From positions 1-15,084 of the forward strand of contig DESS01000028.1 in the NCBI GenBank assembly GCA_002361335.1: DNA of 15,084 nucleotides. Reading direction: 5' to 3'. Positions 7,697 to 15,084 of this stretch are shown in pieces; position 1 is the stretch's first letter, and every line of letters starts with the position of its first letter. The position numbers were made by a program, and so were the translations under genes. The stretch comes from Richelia sp. UBA3308. GTDB lineage: Bacteria > Cyanobacteriota > Cyanobacteriia > Cyanobacteriales > Nostocaceae. The notes below the pieces were generated by a model that saw only the letters and a program-made list of their open reading frames with translations, made no database searches and was not told the origin of the DNA.

Positions 7697-7749
7697 AGCC
7701 CACGAAGGTGGGCTTTGCTTCTGTAGCCCCACCCTTCGAGGGTGCGGGC
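7697..7749 (-). repeat. 53-bp double-hairpin repeat, inverted copy 2
   Basis: AGCCCAC-GAAG-GTGGGCT, a linker with TTTGCTTCTGTAGCCC, and CACCC-TTCGA-GGGTG followed by CGGGC. It is the inverted counterpart of 7298-7350 and lies 13 bp downstream of the glcF stop. The pair therefore bounds the convergent spacer symmetrically, and each copy could act as a transcript end or an mRNA-stabilising stem for the gene beside it. Confidence 0.75.
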
Positions 7750-7762
7750 TTCTAGTAATGGG

Positions 7763-9118
7763 CTACCCCTCCAATTTCACTCCCCGAATCGCATAATCCA
7801 ACAATTCCATCGGATGCATAATCTTCATCTCCTTACCCTGAGCTTGCAAATGCTTGCTAATTTGCAAACTACACCCAGGATTCGGCGAAGCAATCATCGA
7901 AGCACCCGTATTCAATAAATTCCTTACCTTTTGCTCTCCCAATTCCTCAGCAACTTCCGGTTGCAACATATTGTAAACTCCAGCGCTACCGCAACATAAA
8001 GCCGCATCTAAAGGTTCTCGTAATTTAATATTGGGAATTTGTCGCAATAGTTGACGGGGTTGGACGCTGATTTTTTGTCCGTGTAATAAATGACACGCAT
8101 CTTGATAAACCATTGTTAGAGGTTTATCTGTTAAAGGCGATAATTTTGCCGTTAAACCGACCATTACCAAAAATTCTTGAGCATCTTTAACTTTGTTAGC
8201 AAATTCCTTTGCTTTATCCTTATATTCAAAGTCATTTTCTAAAATATGATCGTATTCCTTCAAAGTATGACCGCAACCGGCAGCATTAATGATTACATAA
8301 TCAACATCCATATCAGCAAAACTATCAATCATCTGTCTTGCTAAAGCTTGGGCTTGTGCGGTTTGCCCCTGATGCTCCGGGAGTGCAGCACAACAACCTT
8401 GGGATTTAGGAATTACCACCTCACAACCATTCGCAGTTAATACTCGCACAGTAGCTTCATTCACAGGTGAGAAAAATAACCGCTGCACACAACCTAGTAT
8501 TACTCCTACCCGGTAACGTTTTGTACCCTGGGCTGGAATTACGGTAGGATAGCGATCGCGAAAAGATTTAAAAGTAATTTCTGGCAGAATAGATTCCATC
8601 GCCGCCAAGCGGGGAGATATCTTTTTAAGTAAACCAGTTGAACGAATTAATTTAGGTAATCCCAACTTTTGATAAATAAATAGTGGAATTAATAAAGGGC
8701 GCAATCTTTGGGGATAAGGAAACAGCAAAAAAATTAATTGTCGAAATAACGTATCTGGTAAACTGCGGGGAAAATTCCGCGTAACTTGGTGACGAGTAGC
8801 GCTAATTAACTTGTCATATTCCACACCAGAAGGACAAGTTGTAACACAAGCCAAACAACCCAAACAAGAATCAAAATGTTGAGCAGTCGCCTTATTTAAA
8901 GGAATTTCCCCTTCATTAATAGCATCCATCAAATAGATTCTTCCCCGTGGAGAATCCATTTCTTTACCGATTACCCTATAACTGGGACAAGTAGAAAGAC
9001 AAAAACCGCAATGGACGCAAGAATCAATCAACTTAGGTTCCGGCGGATGATTATCATCAAAACCTTTTATATTTTTCAAAGAAGCTATCTTAGAATCGTT
9101 ATTTTCAGAAACTTGCAT
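7763..9118 (-). CDS. glcF: Glycolate dehydrogenase (oxidase) iron-sulfur subunit GlcF
   Basis: 451 residues. Two [4Fe-4S] ferredoxin-type motifs open the protein: C34-x2-C37-x2-C40-x3-C44 (DSCVHCGFCLSTCP) and C85-x2-C88-x2-C91-x3-C95 (CLGCLACVTTCP). Two CCG-type cysteine-rich domains follow, with C210, G241-C242-C243 and C282 in the first, and C342, CCGSAG (375-380) and C416 in the second. This order and length are those of GlcF. The subunit passes electrons from flavin-bound glycolate oxidation towards the respiratory or plastoquinone chain in the photorespiratory 2-phosphoglycolate pathway. It lies downstream of glcE on the same strand, with a 198-bp gap to the glcE stop that carries a MITE-like insert. 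The ATG lies at 9116-9118 and a short poorly conserved leader precedes the first cluster. No glcD is in the window. LutA-like or other CCG proteins are much less likely. Confidence 0.93.
   Translation of the reverse strand: MQVSENNDSKIASLKNIKGFDDNHPPEPKLIDSCVHCGFCLSTCPSYRVIGKEMDSPRGRIYLMDAINEGEIPLNKATAQHFDSCLGCLACVTTCPSGVEYDKLISATRHQVTRNFPRSLPDTLFRQLIFLLFPYPQRLRPLLIPLFIYQKLGLPKLIRSTGLLKKISPRLAAMESILPEITFKSFRDRYPTVIPAQGTKRYRVGVILGCVQRLFFSPVNEATVRVLTANGCEVVIPKSQGCCAALPEHQGQTAQAQALARQMIDSFADMDVDYVIINAAGCGHTLKEYDHILENDFEYKDKAKEFANKVKDAQEFLVMVGLTAKLSPLTDKPLTMVYQDACHLLHGQKISVQPRQLLRQIPNIKLREPLDAALCCGSAGVYNMLQPEVAEELGEQKVRNLLNTGASMIASPNPGCSLQISKHLQAQGKEMKIMHPMELLDYAIRGVKLEG
8552..8559. repeat. HIP1 octamer
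   Basis: GCGATCGC inside glcF. Confidence 0.85.
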
Positions 9119-9120
9119 GA

Positions 9121-9186
9121 TTAATTAGTTGTTAGTTGTAAATGGTTAGTAGCTAAAAGTAAAAAGTGAGGAGTGAGGAGTGATAA
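9121..9186. repeat. Small heptamer traces between glcF and glcE
   Basis: Two TTAGTTG units occur at 9125-9138 (first one preceded by TTAA), matching the main unit of the array downstream of crtO. Then GTGAGGA occurs twice and GTGATAA once at 9166-9186, again with a 7-bp period. This lies immediately upstream of the glcF start, so it occupies the place where a glcF promoter or ribosome binding site would be; no Shine-Dalgarno is seen. Confidence 0.6.
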
Positions 9187-9221
9187 GTTGATTATTTTCA
9201 GCTTGTCTTCTTCCTTCTCCC

Positions 9222-9311
9222 CTAGTACTTTGTCCCATTAGTTTTGATGGGTGTCTTTTTTTCTCCCCCTGCTTATCCTCACCCGGCATTTTTTATGGGA
9301 CAGACTACTAG
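9222..9311. mobile_element. 90-bp MITE-like inverted-repeat element
   Basis: The ends are CTAGTACTTTGTCCCAT (9222-9238) and ATGGGACAGACTACTAG (9295-9311). They are reverse complements at 15 of 17 positions. Both ends carry CTAG, which contains the TA dinucleotide used as target by IS630/Tc1-type transposases, so a non-autonomous element of that type is plausible; this is inference. There is no internal ORF. It sits 7 bp downstream of the glcE stop, between glcE and glcF, and may form a long stem in the glcE-glcF transcript. Confidence 0.65.
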
Positions 9312-9318
9312 TCTCTCC

Positions 9319-10608
9319 CTAAATTCCTCCGACAAATCTTCCGGGACTTAAAATATTTTCGGCATCAAATTGTTTCTTAATTCCTCGCATTAATTCCAAT
9401 GCATTACCGCTATAACCCCAAACATCTAATTTTTGTTTAACTTCTACACTTGCTGATAAAATCATTAGAAAACCGCTCCGCAATTCGCACAAATTCCGCA
9501 TTTCTAACACCCTTTGTTCATCTTCAAATCGCAATATTCCCAAACCACTAGCCATATGAATCAAACCTAAATCGGCTTGATTTAAAACTTCAACAGCAGC
9601 ATTTGGTAATACTCCTATTTTGCAAGTAATTGCTGATTCTGATTCGGGTAAATGTATTTGTTCTGGCAATCTTTGCCATAAGTCAAGTTCGTCTGTATCT
9701 GAATACACTACGCTAGTTAACCCTAATTTTTCCCCTACTTGTAAAACTTGGTTTAACTGTTCTTTGACACTTTCAGGAATACTCTCGAAGCGTACAATTA
9801 ACCCCAATCCTTTACCTAATCCCATACGTGATACTAGTTGAGAAGAAAGTAAATCGGCTTGGGTAGGTGTTAAAGCTGAACTACGAAGGATGTCTGCTGC
9901 TTGGAACATAGCTTCTTGACTACCCGTTAACATCGCAGTACCCGAAGCCGACTGCATGGGATAAAGCCGAAAAGTTGCTTCTGTAATAATACCTAAAGTA
10001 CCATAGGAGCCGGTAAATAATTTCATCAAATCGTAACCGGCAACATTTTTGACAACTCTTCCACCTGCCCGAGCAATTTTACCATCAGCACGGACAAAGG
10101 TAATACCTAATAATTGGTCGCGAACACTACCATAACGCTGTCGTAGGGAACCAGTATCGCTAGTAGCTATAATACCGCCAATAGTTGCTAATTGGGGTTT
10201 TGAGGGATTAAGAGCAAGAATCTGCTTATTTATCGCTAAATTTGCTTGAATATCGGCGAATTTTACCCCTGCTTCTACCGTAAGAGTTAGATCGCCCACA
10301 GCATGATTGATAGTTTTATTGAGACGTTGCGTACTAACAACAATATCTACACAAGAAGCTAAACCACCCCATTTGAGTTTACTACCGTTACCGCAAGGTA
10401 AAACCCGCCAGCGATTGTGGTAAGCTGTCGAAATAACTTCGGCAAGTTGTTGTTGGGTTTGGGGATAAACGATGCAACTGGGGAGATTTCCCGGTGATAT
10501 AGCCTTTTTTACCTGGTTATTGTCGCGATCGCAAATCAGATTTTCTTCTCCAACGATAGATGCAAGACTAGAATGGTTGACATACAGCGTACCCTGTTCG
10601 CTAGACAT
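9319..10608 (-). CDS. glcE: Glycolate dehydrogenase (oxidase) FAD-binding subunit GlcE
   Basis: 429 residues with a PCMH-type FAD-binding domain. Landmarks are IVYPQTQQQLAEVI (46-60), PCGNGSKLKWGG (71-82) for the pyrophosphate loop, TVEAGVKFADIQ (110-121), the segment ATIGGIIATSDTGSLRQRYG (141-160), then SVRDQLLGITFVRADG (161-176) and GGRVVKNVAGYDLMKLFTGS (182-201), and GTLGIITEATFRLYP. The last blocks are the family hallmark of GlcE. The C-terminus ends FDAENILSPGRF, as usual for GlcD/GlcE proteins. With GlcD and GlcF it oxidises glycolate to glyoxylate. It is shorter than GlcD, as expected for GlcE. ATG lies at 10606-10608; the first 40 residues are variable. The gene is transcribed towards glcF, and its promoter must lie in the 734-bp divergent spacer. 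No regulator site, such as an NtcA box (GTA-N8-TAC), was seen. Confidence 0.93.
   Translation of the reverse strand: MSSEQGTLYVNHSSLASIVGEENLICDRDNNQVKKAISPGNLPSCIVYPQTQQQLAEVISTAYHNRWRVLPCGNGSKLKWGGLASCVDIVVSTQRLNKTINHAVGDLTLTVEAGVKFADIQANLAINKQILALNPSKPQLATIGGIIATSDTGSLRQRYGSVRDQLLGITFVRADGKIARAGGRVVKNVAGYDLMKLFTGSYGTLGIITEATFRLYPMQSASGTAMLTGSQEAMFQAADILRSSALTPTQADLLSSQLVSRMGLGKGLGLIVRFESIPESVKEQLNQVLQVGEKLGLTSVVYSDTDELDLWQRLPEQIHLPESESAITCKIGVLPNAAVEVLNQADLGLIHMASGLGILRFEDEQRVLEMRNLCELRSGFLMILSASVEVKQKLDVWGYSGNALELMRGIKKQFDAENILSPGRFVGGI
10525..10532. repeat. HIP1 octamer
   Basis: GCGATCGC inside the 5' part of glcE. Confidence 0.85.
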
Positions 10609-11342
10609 CGGTTTTATCCGTATATTTTTTAATTGCTTAATACTAATTTACTGTTTTATACAGCCAAAGTTACGATTAATATTTTTTTGCTAGTAGTAGT
10701 GGGTAATTGAAGAAGCATTGTCTATTTCCTTGTCTCTCCTTGATATAAGATTATTCAATACCAATGGCAAGTCAAGGGTTCCCTTAAAACTTTTTTCTTC
10801 AAAAAAACTTTAAAAGGTGCCCGTCAGTAAATAATAAGTATTAATCACGATGCTATAGCCTCATTTTTAACTTAAGCTAGCAACTGGAGAGAGTATATTT
10901 TTATCTCCTATAGGATTTTTGAGTAGTTTTCTATCAAGTTTTTCGGGGTAGCAATGTTAATAATCATCCAAAAAAATATCTTTAATTTTACTGTGGAATG
11001 GCATTTCGTGAAATATAGTTATGTCGATTCAAATTTTACTATATAGCCAGCGCCTAAAAATCTGTAATTATCAGTGCCAATATAGCAATTTATTTTATCC
11101 AAGTTTCTTGATATTTCAAGAAAATATGCAGTTTTTAATTATTAATTAAAACATTTTTTTATGGTTTTATAAAACGAAATAGACTTGATTTTATTTTAGT
11201 TTTTTTTTACTAAGTTTATTATATTGCTGCATGTAGTTTTTACATAAACAGTCTTATTAGCTAGTAAAAAATAAATAGAATAAGACTTAATATATATAAA
11301 TTATTTGCTACAGCACTAATGTAGCTTTACTAAATTGTCGCT
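10609..11342. other. Divergent spacer between glcE and the sensor kinase
   Basis: 734 bp of AT-rich DNA with many stops in all frames and no convincing gene. It must hold the start regions of both flanking transcripts. An imperfect A/T hairpin lies at 10781-10817 (TTTTTT-CTTC-AAAAAA core, with flanking TTAAA and TTTAA). The right third, 11104-11325, contains five separate dyads (listed as one regulatory entry). I could not assign -10 or -35 boxes with confidence because TATA-like strings are too common here. Confidence 0.6.
11104..11325 (+). promoter_or_regulatory. Leader of the kinase gene with five dyads
   Basis: Perfect inverted repeats in order: TTTCTTGA / TCAAGAAA with a 4-base loop (11104-11123); TTTTAATT / AATTAAAA with a 3-base loop (11133-11151), followed by a T-run; ATGTA / TACAT (11231-11245); AGTCTTATT / AATAAGACT with a 20-base spacer (11250-11287); GCTACA / TGTAGC with a 7-base loop (11307-11325). 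The last ends 17 bases before the kinase ATG. They could be operators or RNA stems; A/T-only ones may be chance. Confidence 0.4.
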
Positions 11343-13883
11343 ATGCTTTTAGTCGCTGATGCTATTAAAGAGTTTTACCTGACGGTTTTTGCGGAAACTT
11401 CTTTGATAGAAATTATTAATTTAACAAAAAAATTAAAAGAAGATAATACACTACCTCAAGAATTATTAGTTATAGATGATTCACAAATATTAGGTAGAGT
11501 AACGCTTTTTGATTTAGTTAATTTGACTATTTCAAACAAAAATTTAGAACAAGTGAAAGTCGCAGAAATAATGAAACCTGTAATCACTTTAGGACCTGAT
11601 TATGATTTTCAAATGGCGTTATATTTGATGCGGGAGCATGATATCAAATATTTGCCAATTGTAAATAAAACAGGAGAATTAATAGAAATAGTTACTTCAG
11701 AAATCATTGCTGCAAAATTACAAGCTGAACTTTTAAATACTAAAAAAAAGCTACAGTCAGAAATCAAACAAAACGATTCTTTAAAAATAGAGTTTGAAAA
11801 ATTAGAAAATACTAATAAATTATTACAACGTAAAATATGTGATACTCTCGCCACAGAAGCACAACTTCTACAAACAACTAGGGAGTTACAAGAGTTATTC
11901 CAGGCTTTTCCCGATATTTACTTTCGTTTGAAAAGTGATGGTACTATCCTAAGTTGTCATGCTTCAGATTTATCTAATTTGTACTTAACACCAGAAAAGT
12001 TTTTAGGTAAGCAATTAGAAGAAGTTTTACCATTATCAATTGCTCGTCAATTCAGAGAAGCTATTTCTCAAGCACTGGAAACAAATTCCCTAATTGCAAT
12101 CGAATATTCTTTATCGGTACCAGCTGAGGAAAAAAGTTTTGAAGCGCGATTGCTAAGTACAATCGGAAATCATATTATCGTTATTATCCGCGATATAACT
12201 GAACGCAAACGAGCTGAAGTAGAGTTACAAAAAGCTAAAGATAGACTAGAAATTAGAGTCGAGCAACGTACACATGAGTTAAAAAATATAAACTCGCGCT
12301 TGCGAGAAGAAATTATTGAACGTCAGCGTATCGAAGAAGAACTTCGTTTTCGAGTAGCTTTTGAAAAGTTAATTACTACTATATCTACTGATTTTATTAA
12401 TCTTGCTGCTTCGGAAATTGATAATGGTATTAATCAAGCATTACAAACTATTGGTAAATTTGTTGATGTTGACCGAAGTTATGTGTTTTTATTAACAGAA
12501 GATTGTGAAACAATAAATAACACTCACGAATGGTGTGCTTCCGAAATTCCATCCCGTATTAATGAGTTAAAAGATATCTATGTCGAAGATTTGACTTTGT
12601 TTATGGAAAAGTTGAGTCGTGGTGAAACTTTGCAGTTGAATGATATACAAGATTTACTGACGCAAGAAGCAGTTGAAAAACAAGTTTTTAAAACTCAAGA
12701 TATTAAATCTCTGATTATTTTACCAATCCTCTGTAGCAGTAATTTGATCGGTTTTTTAGGTTTTGAATCCTTGAAAACAACTACATGGACTCAAAACAGC
12801 ATTTTCTTACTAAAAATAGTAGCAGAAATGTTAGGAAATATTTTAGGACGTAAACGAGTAGAACAAGCTTTAAGAGTAAGTGAAGAAAGATACGCACGGG
12901 CTATAAGTGCAGGAAAAGTAGGGGTTTGGGAATGGAATATTCAAACCGACGAAGTTTATATTGACTCTAATTTGAAAGCGATGCTTGGCTATAAAGACGA
13001 AGAAGTTGCCAATCAATTTATCAACTGGTTGCAGTTTGTACATTCTGAAGATATTGGTTTAGTCAAAGCTGAAATTAATGCTTATTTAGAAGAGTTAATT
13101 CCTAAATACGAAATTGAACATCGAATGTTACATAAAAACGGAGATGTTTTCGGATTTTTAACTCGCGCTACAGTAATTCGCGATGAGGATGGTATACCAA
13201 TATTTATGGCTGGTTCTAGTACTGATATTACGGTTCGCAAACAGGTAGAAAATCAATTAAAAGCTTCTTTAAAAGAAAAAGAAGTACTGCTTAAAGAAAT
13301 TCATCATCGCGTTAAAAATAACTTGCAGATCATTTCTAGTTTGCTACGCTTGCAGTCTAGATATATAAAAGATCAACAAGCATTAAATGTTTTCCAAGAT
13401 AGTCAAATTCGCGTGCGAACAATGGCGTTGATCCACGAAAACTTGTATCAAAATAACAACTTAGCAAAAATAGAATTTTCTGAGTATATTCGCAAATTAA
13501 AGAGTAATATCATTCGGTTTTATAAAATGAATAATATTCAAATAAGCACTAACATAGAAAAAACATTTTTAAAAATTGATATGGCTATTCCTTGTGGTTT
13601 AATTATTAACGAACTTGTTTCCAACTCAATTAAACATGCTTTTGATAATAGTAAATCAGGAGAAATATACGTGGAATTTATAGCTTTACAACAAGGAAAA
13701 TACTCATTATCCGTTAGCGATAATGGTGTAGGAGTAACAGAAAATATTGATTCATTAAAAAAACAATCTCTAGGTTTAGAATTAGTTTGGAATTTAGTCG
13801 AACAATTGGAAGGAACCATAGTATATAATTCAAAATTTGGTACTTCATTTAGAATTACCTTCGCAGAAAACAACGATGGGTAG
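11343..13883 (+). CDS. Multi-sensor histidine kinase (CBS-PAS-GAF-PAS-HisKA_2-HATPase)
   Basis: 846 residues, no membrane segment, so a cytoplasmic sensor. Residues about 5-125 form a CBS pair (AEIMKPVITLGPDYDFQMAL and YLPIVNKTGELIEIVT), which usually binds adenine nucleotides. A coiled coil (125-185), a PAS domain ending IIRDITERKRAE (186-293), another coiled coil (293-335), a GAF-like domain (340-505, with PILCSSNLIGFLGFES) and a second PAS/PAC (513-640, ending GSSTDITVRKQVE) follow. The kinase core is HisKA_2: LLKEIHHRVKNNLQIISSLL (649-668) with H655, or its neighbour H654, as the phosphoacceptor, and an ATPase domain with the N-box INELVSNSIKHAF (755-767), DNGVG (793-797) and SLGLELV (809-815). 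The GAF lacks an obvious bilin-binding Cys-His motif, so it is probably not a phytochrome. The start is supported by the CBS fold beginning at once. The last codons overlap or abut the next gene, which is the likely partner. Ligands are unknown. Confidence 0.92.
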   Translation: MLLVADAIKEFYLTVFAETSLIEIINLTKKLKEDNTLPQELLVIDDSQILGRVTLFDLVNLTISNKNLEQVKVAEIMKPVITLGPDYDFQMALYLMREHDIKYLPIVNKTGELIEIVTSEIIAAKLQAELLNTKKKLQSEIKQNDSLKIEFEKLENTNKLLQRKICDTLATEAQLLQTTRELQELFQAFPDIYFRLKSDGTILSCHASDLSNLYLTPEKFLGKQLEEVLPLSIARQFREAISQALETNSLIAIEYSLSVPAEEKSFEARLLSTIGNHIIVIIRDITERKRAEVELQKAKDRLEIRVEQRTHELKNINSRLREEIIERQRIEEELRFRVAFEKLITTISTDFINLAASEIDNGINQALQTIGKFVDVDRSYVFLLTEDCETINNTHEWCASEIPSRINELKDIYVEDLTLFMEKLSRGETLQLNDIQDLLTQEAVEKQVFKTQDIKSLIILPILCSSNLIGFLGFESLKTTTWTQNSIFLLKIVAEMLGNILGRKRVEQALRVSEERYARAISAGKVGVWEWNIQTDEVYIDSNLKAMLGYKDEEVANQFINWLQFVHSEDIGLVKAEINAYLEELIPKYEIEHRMLHKNGDVFGFLTRATVIRDEDGIPIFMAGSSTDITVRKQVENQLKASLKEKEVLLKEIHHRVKNNLQIISSLLRLQSRYIKDQQALNVFQDSQIRVRTMALIHENLYQNNNLAKIEFSEYIRKLKSNIIRFYKMNNIQISTNIEKTFLKIDMAIPCGLIINELVSNSIKHAFDNSKSGEIYVEFIALQQGKYSLSVSDNGVGVTENIDSLKKQSLGLELVWNLVEQLEGTIVYNSKFGTSFRITFAENNDG

Positions 13884-13890
13884 CATACAA

Positions 13891-15039
13891 ATGAAAGAAC
13901 AAATTTTGGTTGTGGAAGATGAAAGAATTATCGCTTGCGATATCAAAGATTGTTTAGAAAACTCAGGTTATATAGTCCCCGGAGTCATCGCCTACGGAGA
14001 ACAAGCAATTGTAATGGTGGGAGAATTACAGCCAGATTTGGTTTTGATGGATATGATGCTTAAAGGCGATATCAACGGAATTCAAGCCGCCGAAACAATT
14101 ATAAATAGCTTTAATATTCCGGTAGTTTTTCTCACTGCTTATTCCGACGCTTCCACTCTCAAAAAAGCTAAAGCAACCCAACCTTTTGGTTATATACTCA
14201 AACCTTTTGAAGAATCTCAATTAATTACTACTATTGAAATAGCTTTAAGGAAGCATCAACAGGAAATCGTAATGCAGAATGCATTACAAAAAGAGAAAGA
14301 AATGAGAGAAGTGAAATCTCGCTTTGTTTCAATGGTAAGTCACGAATTTCGCAATCCATTAAGCACAATTTTAAATTCTACTGAATTACTCGCAAGTCAC
14401 AACCAGCAACTCACAGAAAATAAAAGAAACGAATATATAGTCCATATACAAAATGCTGTAAAACATCTAGATCAATTGTTGAATGATGTTTTATTAGTTG
14501 GTAAAGCAGAAGTTAACCAAAATCAATTTAATCCTGCGCCTTTAGATTTAGCAAAATTTTGTGAAGATTTAGTTGCCCAAATAAAATTGACAGCCACCGA
14601 TAAACATAAAGTTATTTTAAAAATTCAAGGATGTTCTATTCAAATAGAAGAAAATAATAAAATTACTAATTCTGGGAAGTTAACCACTAACACTAAACTA
14701 CCTTGTTTAGACGAAAAAATTCTCCGACACATCCTTACCAATTTATTATCTAATGCGATTAAATATTCTCCCCAAGGTGGAGAAGTACGCTTTGATTTAT
14801 TTTGCTTACAAGAAGAAGCTATTTTCCGCATTCAAGATCAAGGTATTGGTATTCCGGAAATAGAACAAGAAAATTTGTTTACTTCTTTTCATAGAGCTGG
14901 CAATGTTGGTAAAATACCCGGACATGGTTTAGGACTGTCAATCGTCAAGGAATATGTAGAATTGCATGGGGGAGAAATCAGCTTGATTAGCAAGGAAGGA
15001 GTTGGAACAACTGTTATTGTTACTTTACCCCTTCAGTAA
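13891..15039 (+). CDS. Receiver-histidine kinase hybrid (REC-HisKA-HATPase)
   Basis: 382 residues from ATG 13891. The receiver domain starts at once (KEQILVVEDE, acidic D10/E11), with phosphoacceptor D54 in LVLMDMMLKGD, T82 in FLTAYSD, and K104 in GYILKPFEE. A coiled coil (118-143) leads to a classical HisKA with H151 in SHEFRNPL, then an ATPase domain with NLLSNAIKYSP (N288), DQGIGIP (316-322) and GHGLGLS (344-350). The REC type (MLKGDINGIQAAE, LTAYSDASTLKKAKATQPFGY) is the one often found next to HisKA_2 kinases, so phosphoryl transfer from the upstream kinase is likely. No DNA-binding output is present. In-frame alternatives are ATG 13876, overlapping the upstream stop by 8 bp, and ATG 13837; 13891 is preferred because the receiver strand follows directly and it lies 7 bp after the upstream stop. 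No Shine-Dalgarno is seen, which fits translational coupling. The natural stop is at 15037-15039. Confidence 0.9.
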   Translation: MKEQILVVEDERIIACDIKDCLENSGYIVPGVIAYGEQAIVMVGELQPDLVLMDMMLKGDINGIQAAETIINSFNIPVVFLTAYSDASTLKKAKATQPFGYILKPFEESQLITTIEIALRKHQQEIVMQNALQKEKEMREVKSRFVSMVSHEFRNPLSTILNSTELLASHNQQLTENKRNEYIVHIQNAVKHLDQLLNDVLLVGKAEVNQNQFNPAPLDLAKFCEDLVAQIKLTATDKHKVILKIQGCSIQIEENNKITNSGKLTTNTKLPCLDEKILRHILTNLLSNAIKYSPQGGEVRFDLFCLQEEAIFRIQDQGIGIPEIEQENLFTSFHRAGNVGKIPGHGLGLSIVKEYVELHGGEISLISKEGVGTTVIVTLPLQ

Positions 15040-15063
15040 AGCGAGACAAGGTGACAAGGGAAA

Positions 15064-15084
15064 GTGTGGGAGGTGTGGGAAGTG
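15064..15084. repeat. Short G-rich tandem repeat cut by the window end
   Basis: GTGTGGGAG followed by GTGTGGGAA and GTG, a 9-bp period with two full units. It may continue past the window. Bases 15040-15063 after the last gene show no hairpin terminator. Confidence 0.4.

Noticed and set aside
13538..13873. 111-codon open frame on the minus strand
   Set aside because: It is antisense to the kinase ATPase domain, with low-complexity composition and no recognisable domain.

Overview
The window looks like chromosomal DNA of a filamentous, probably heterocyst-forming (Nostocales-type) cyanobacterium. Four HIP1 octamers (GCGATCGC) lie inside genes, the DNA is AT-rich, and the gene content is typical: CYP110-type cytochromes P450, a CrtO-type beta-carotene ketolase, photorespiratory glycolate dehydrogenase subunits, and large PAS/GAF sensor kinases. 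The spacers are full of short repeats of the kind known from Nostocales, including a long heptanucleotide array. The assignment rests on protein families recognised by eye; no search was run.

Layout. 1-930: decayed remnant of an Rpn/DUF4351-type protein, then a spacer with two palindromic repeats. 933-7279 (+): a P450 (CYP110-like), crtO, a 406-bp heptamer array, a saccharopine-dehydrogenase-like NAD(P) oxidoreductase, and a second CYP110-like P450 interrupted by one in-frame TAA. 7280-7762: spacer between convergent genes, bounded by two inverted copies of a 53-bp dyad element. 7763-10608 (-): glcE and then glcF in transcription order, separated by 200 bp that holds a MITE-like inverted repeat. 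10609-11342: long AT-rich divergent spacer with five dyads in the leader of the next gene. 11343-15039 (+): a two-gene signalling operon, a CBS-PAS-GAF-PAS-HisKA_2 kinase overlapped by or abutting a REC-HisKA-HATPase protein.

How the genes may work together. CrtO makes keto-carotenoids. Two CYP110 paralogues and a dehydrogenase-like protein on the same strand suggest an oxidative lipid or isoprenoid tailoring neighbourhood, but the gaps (87, 474 and 299 bp) and the repeat array argue against one tight operon, and a shared pathway is inference. GlcE and GlcF need a GlcD partner, which is not in this window. The two signalling genes are very likely co-translated and may form a phosphorelay; their input signal and output cannot be read from the sequence.

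The points most worth a second look are the 58-unit heptamer array kept in perfect 7-bp phase, the single GAA-to-TAA-type lesion in an otherwise complete P450, and the clustering of crtO with P450s.
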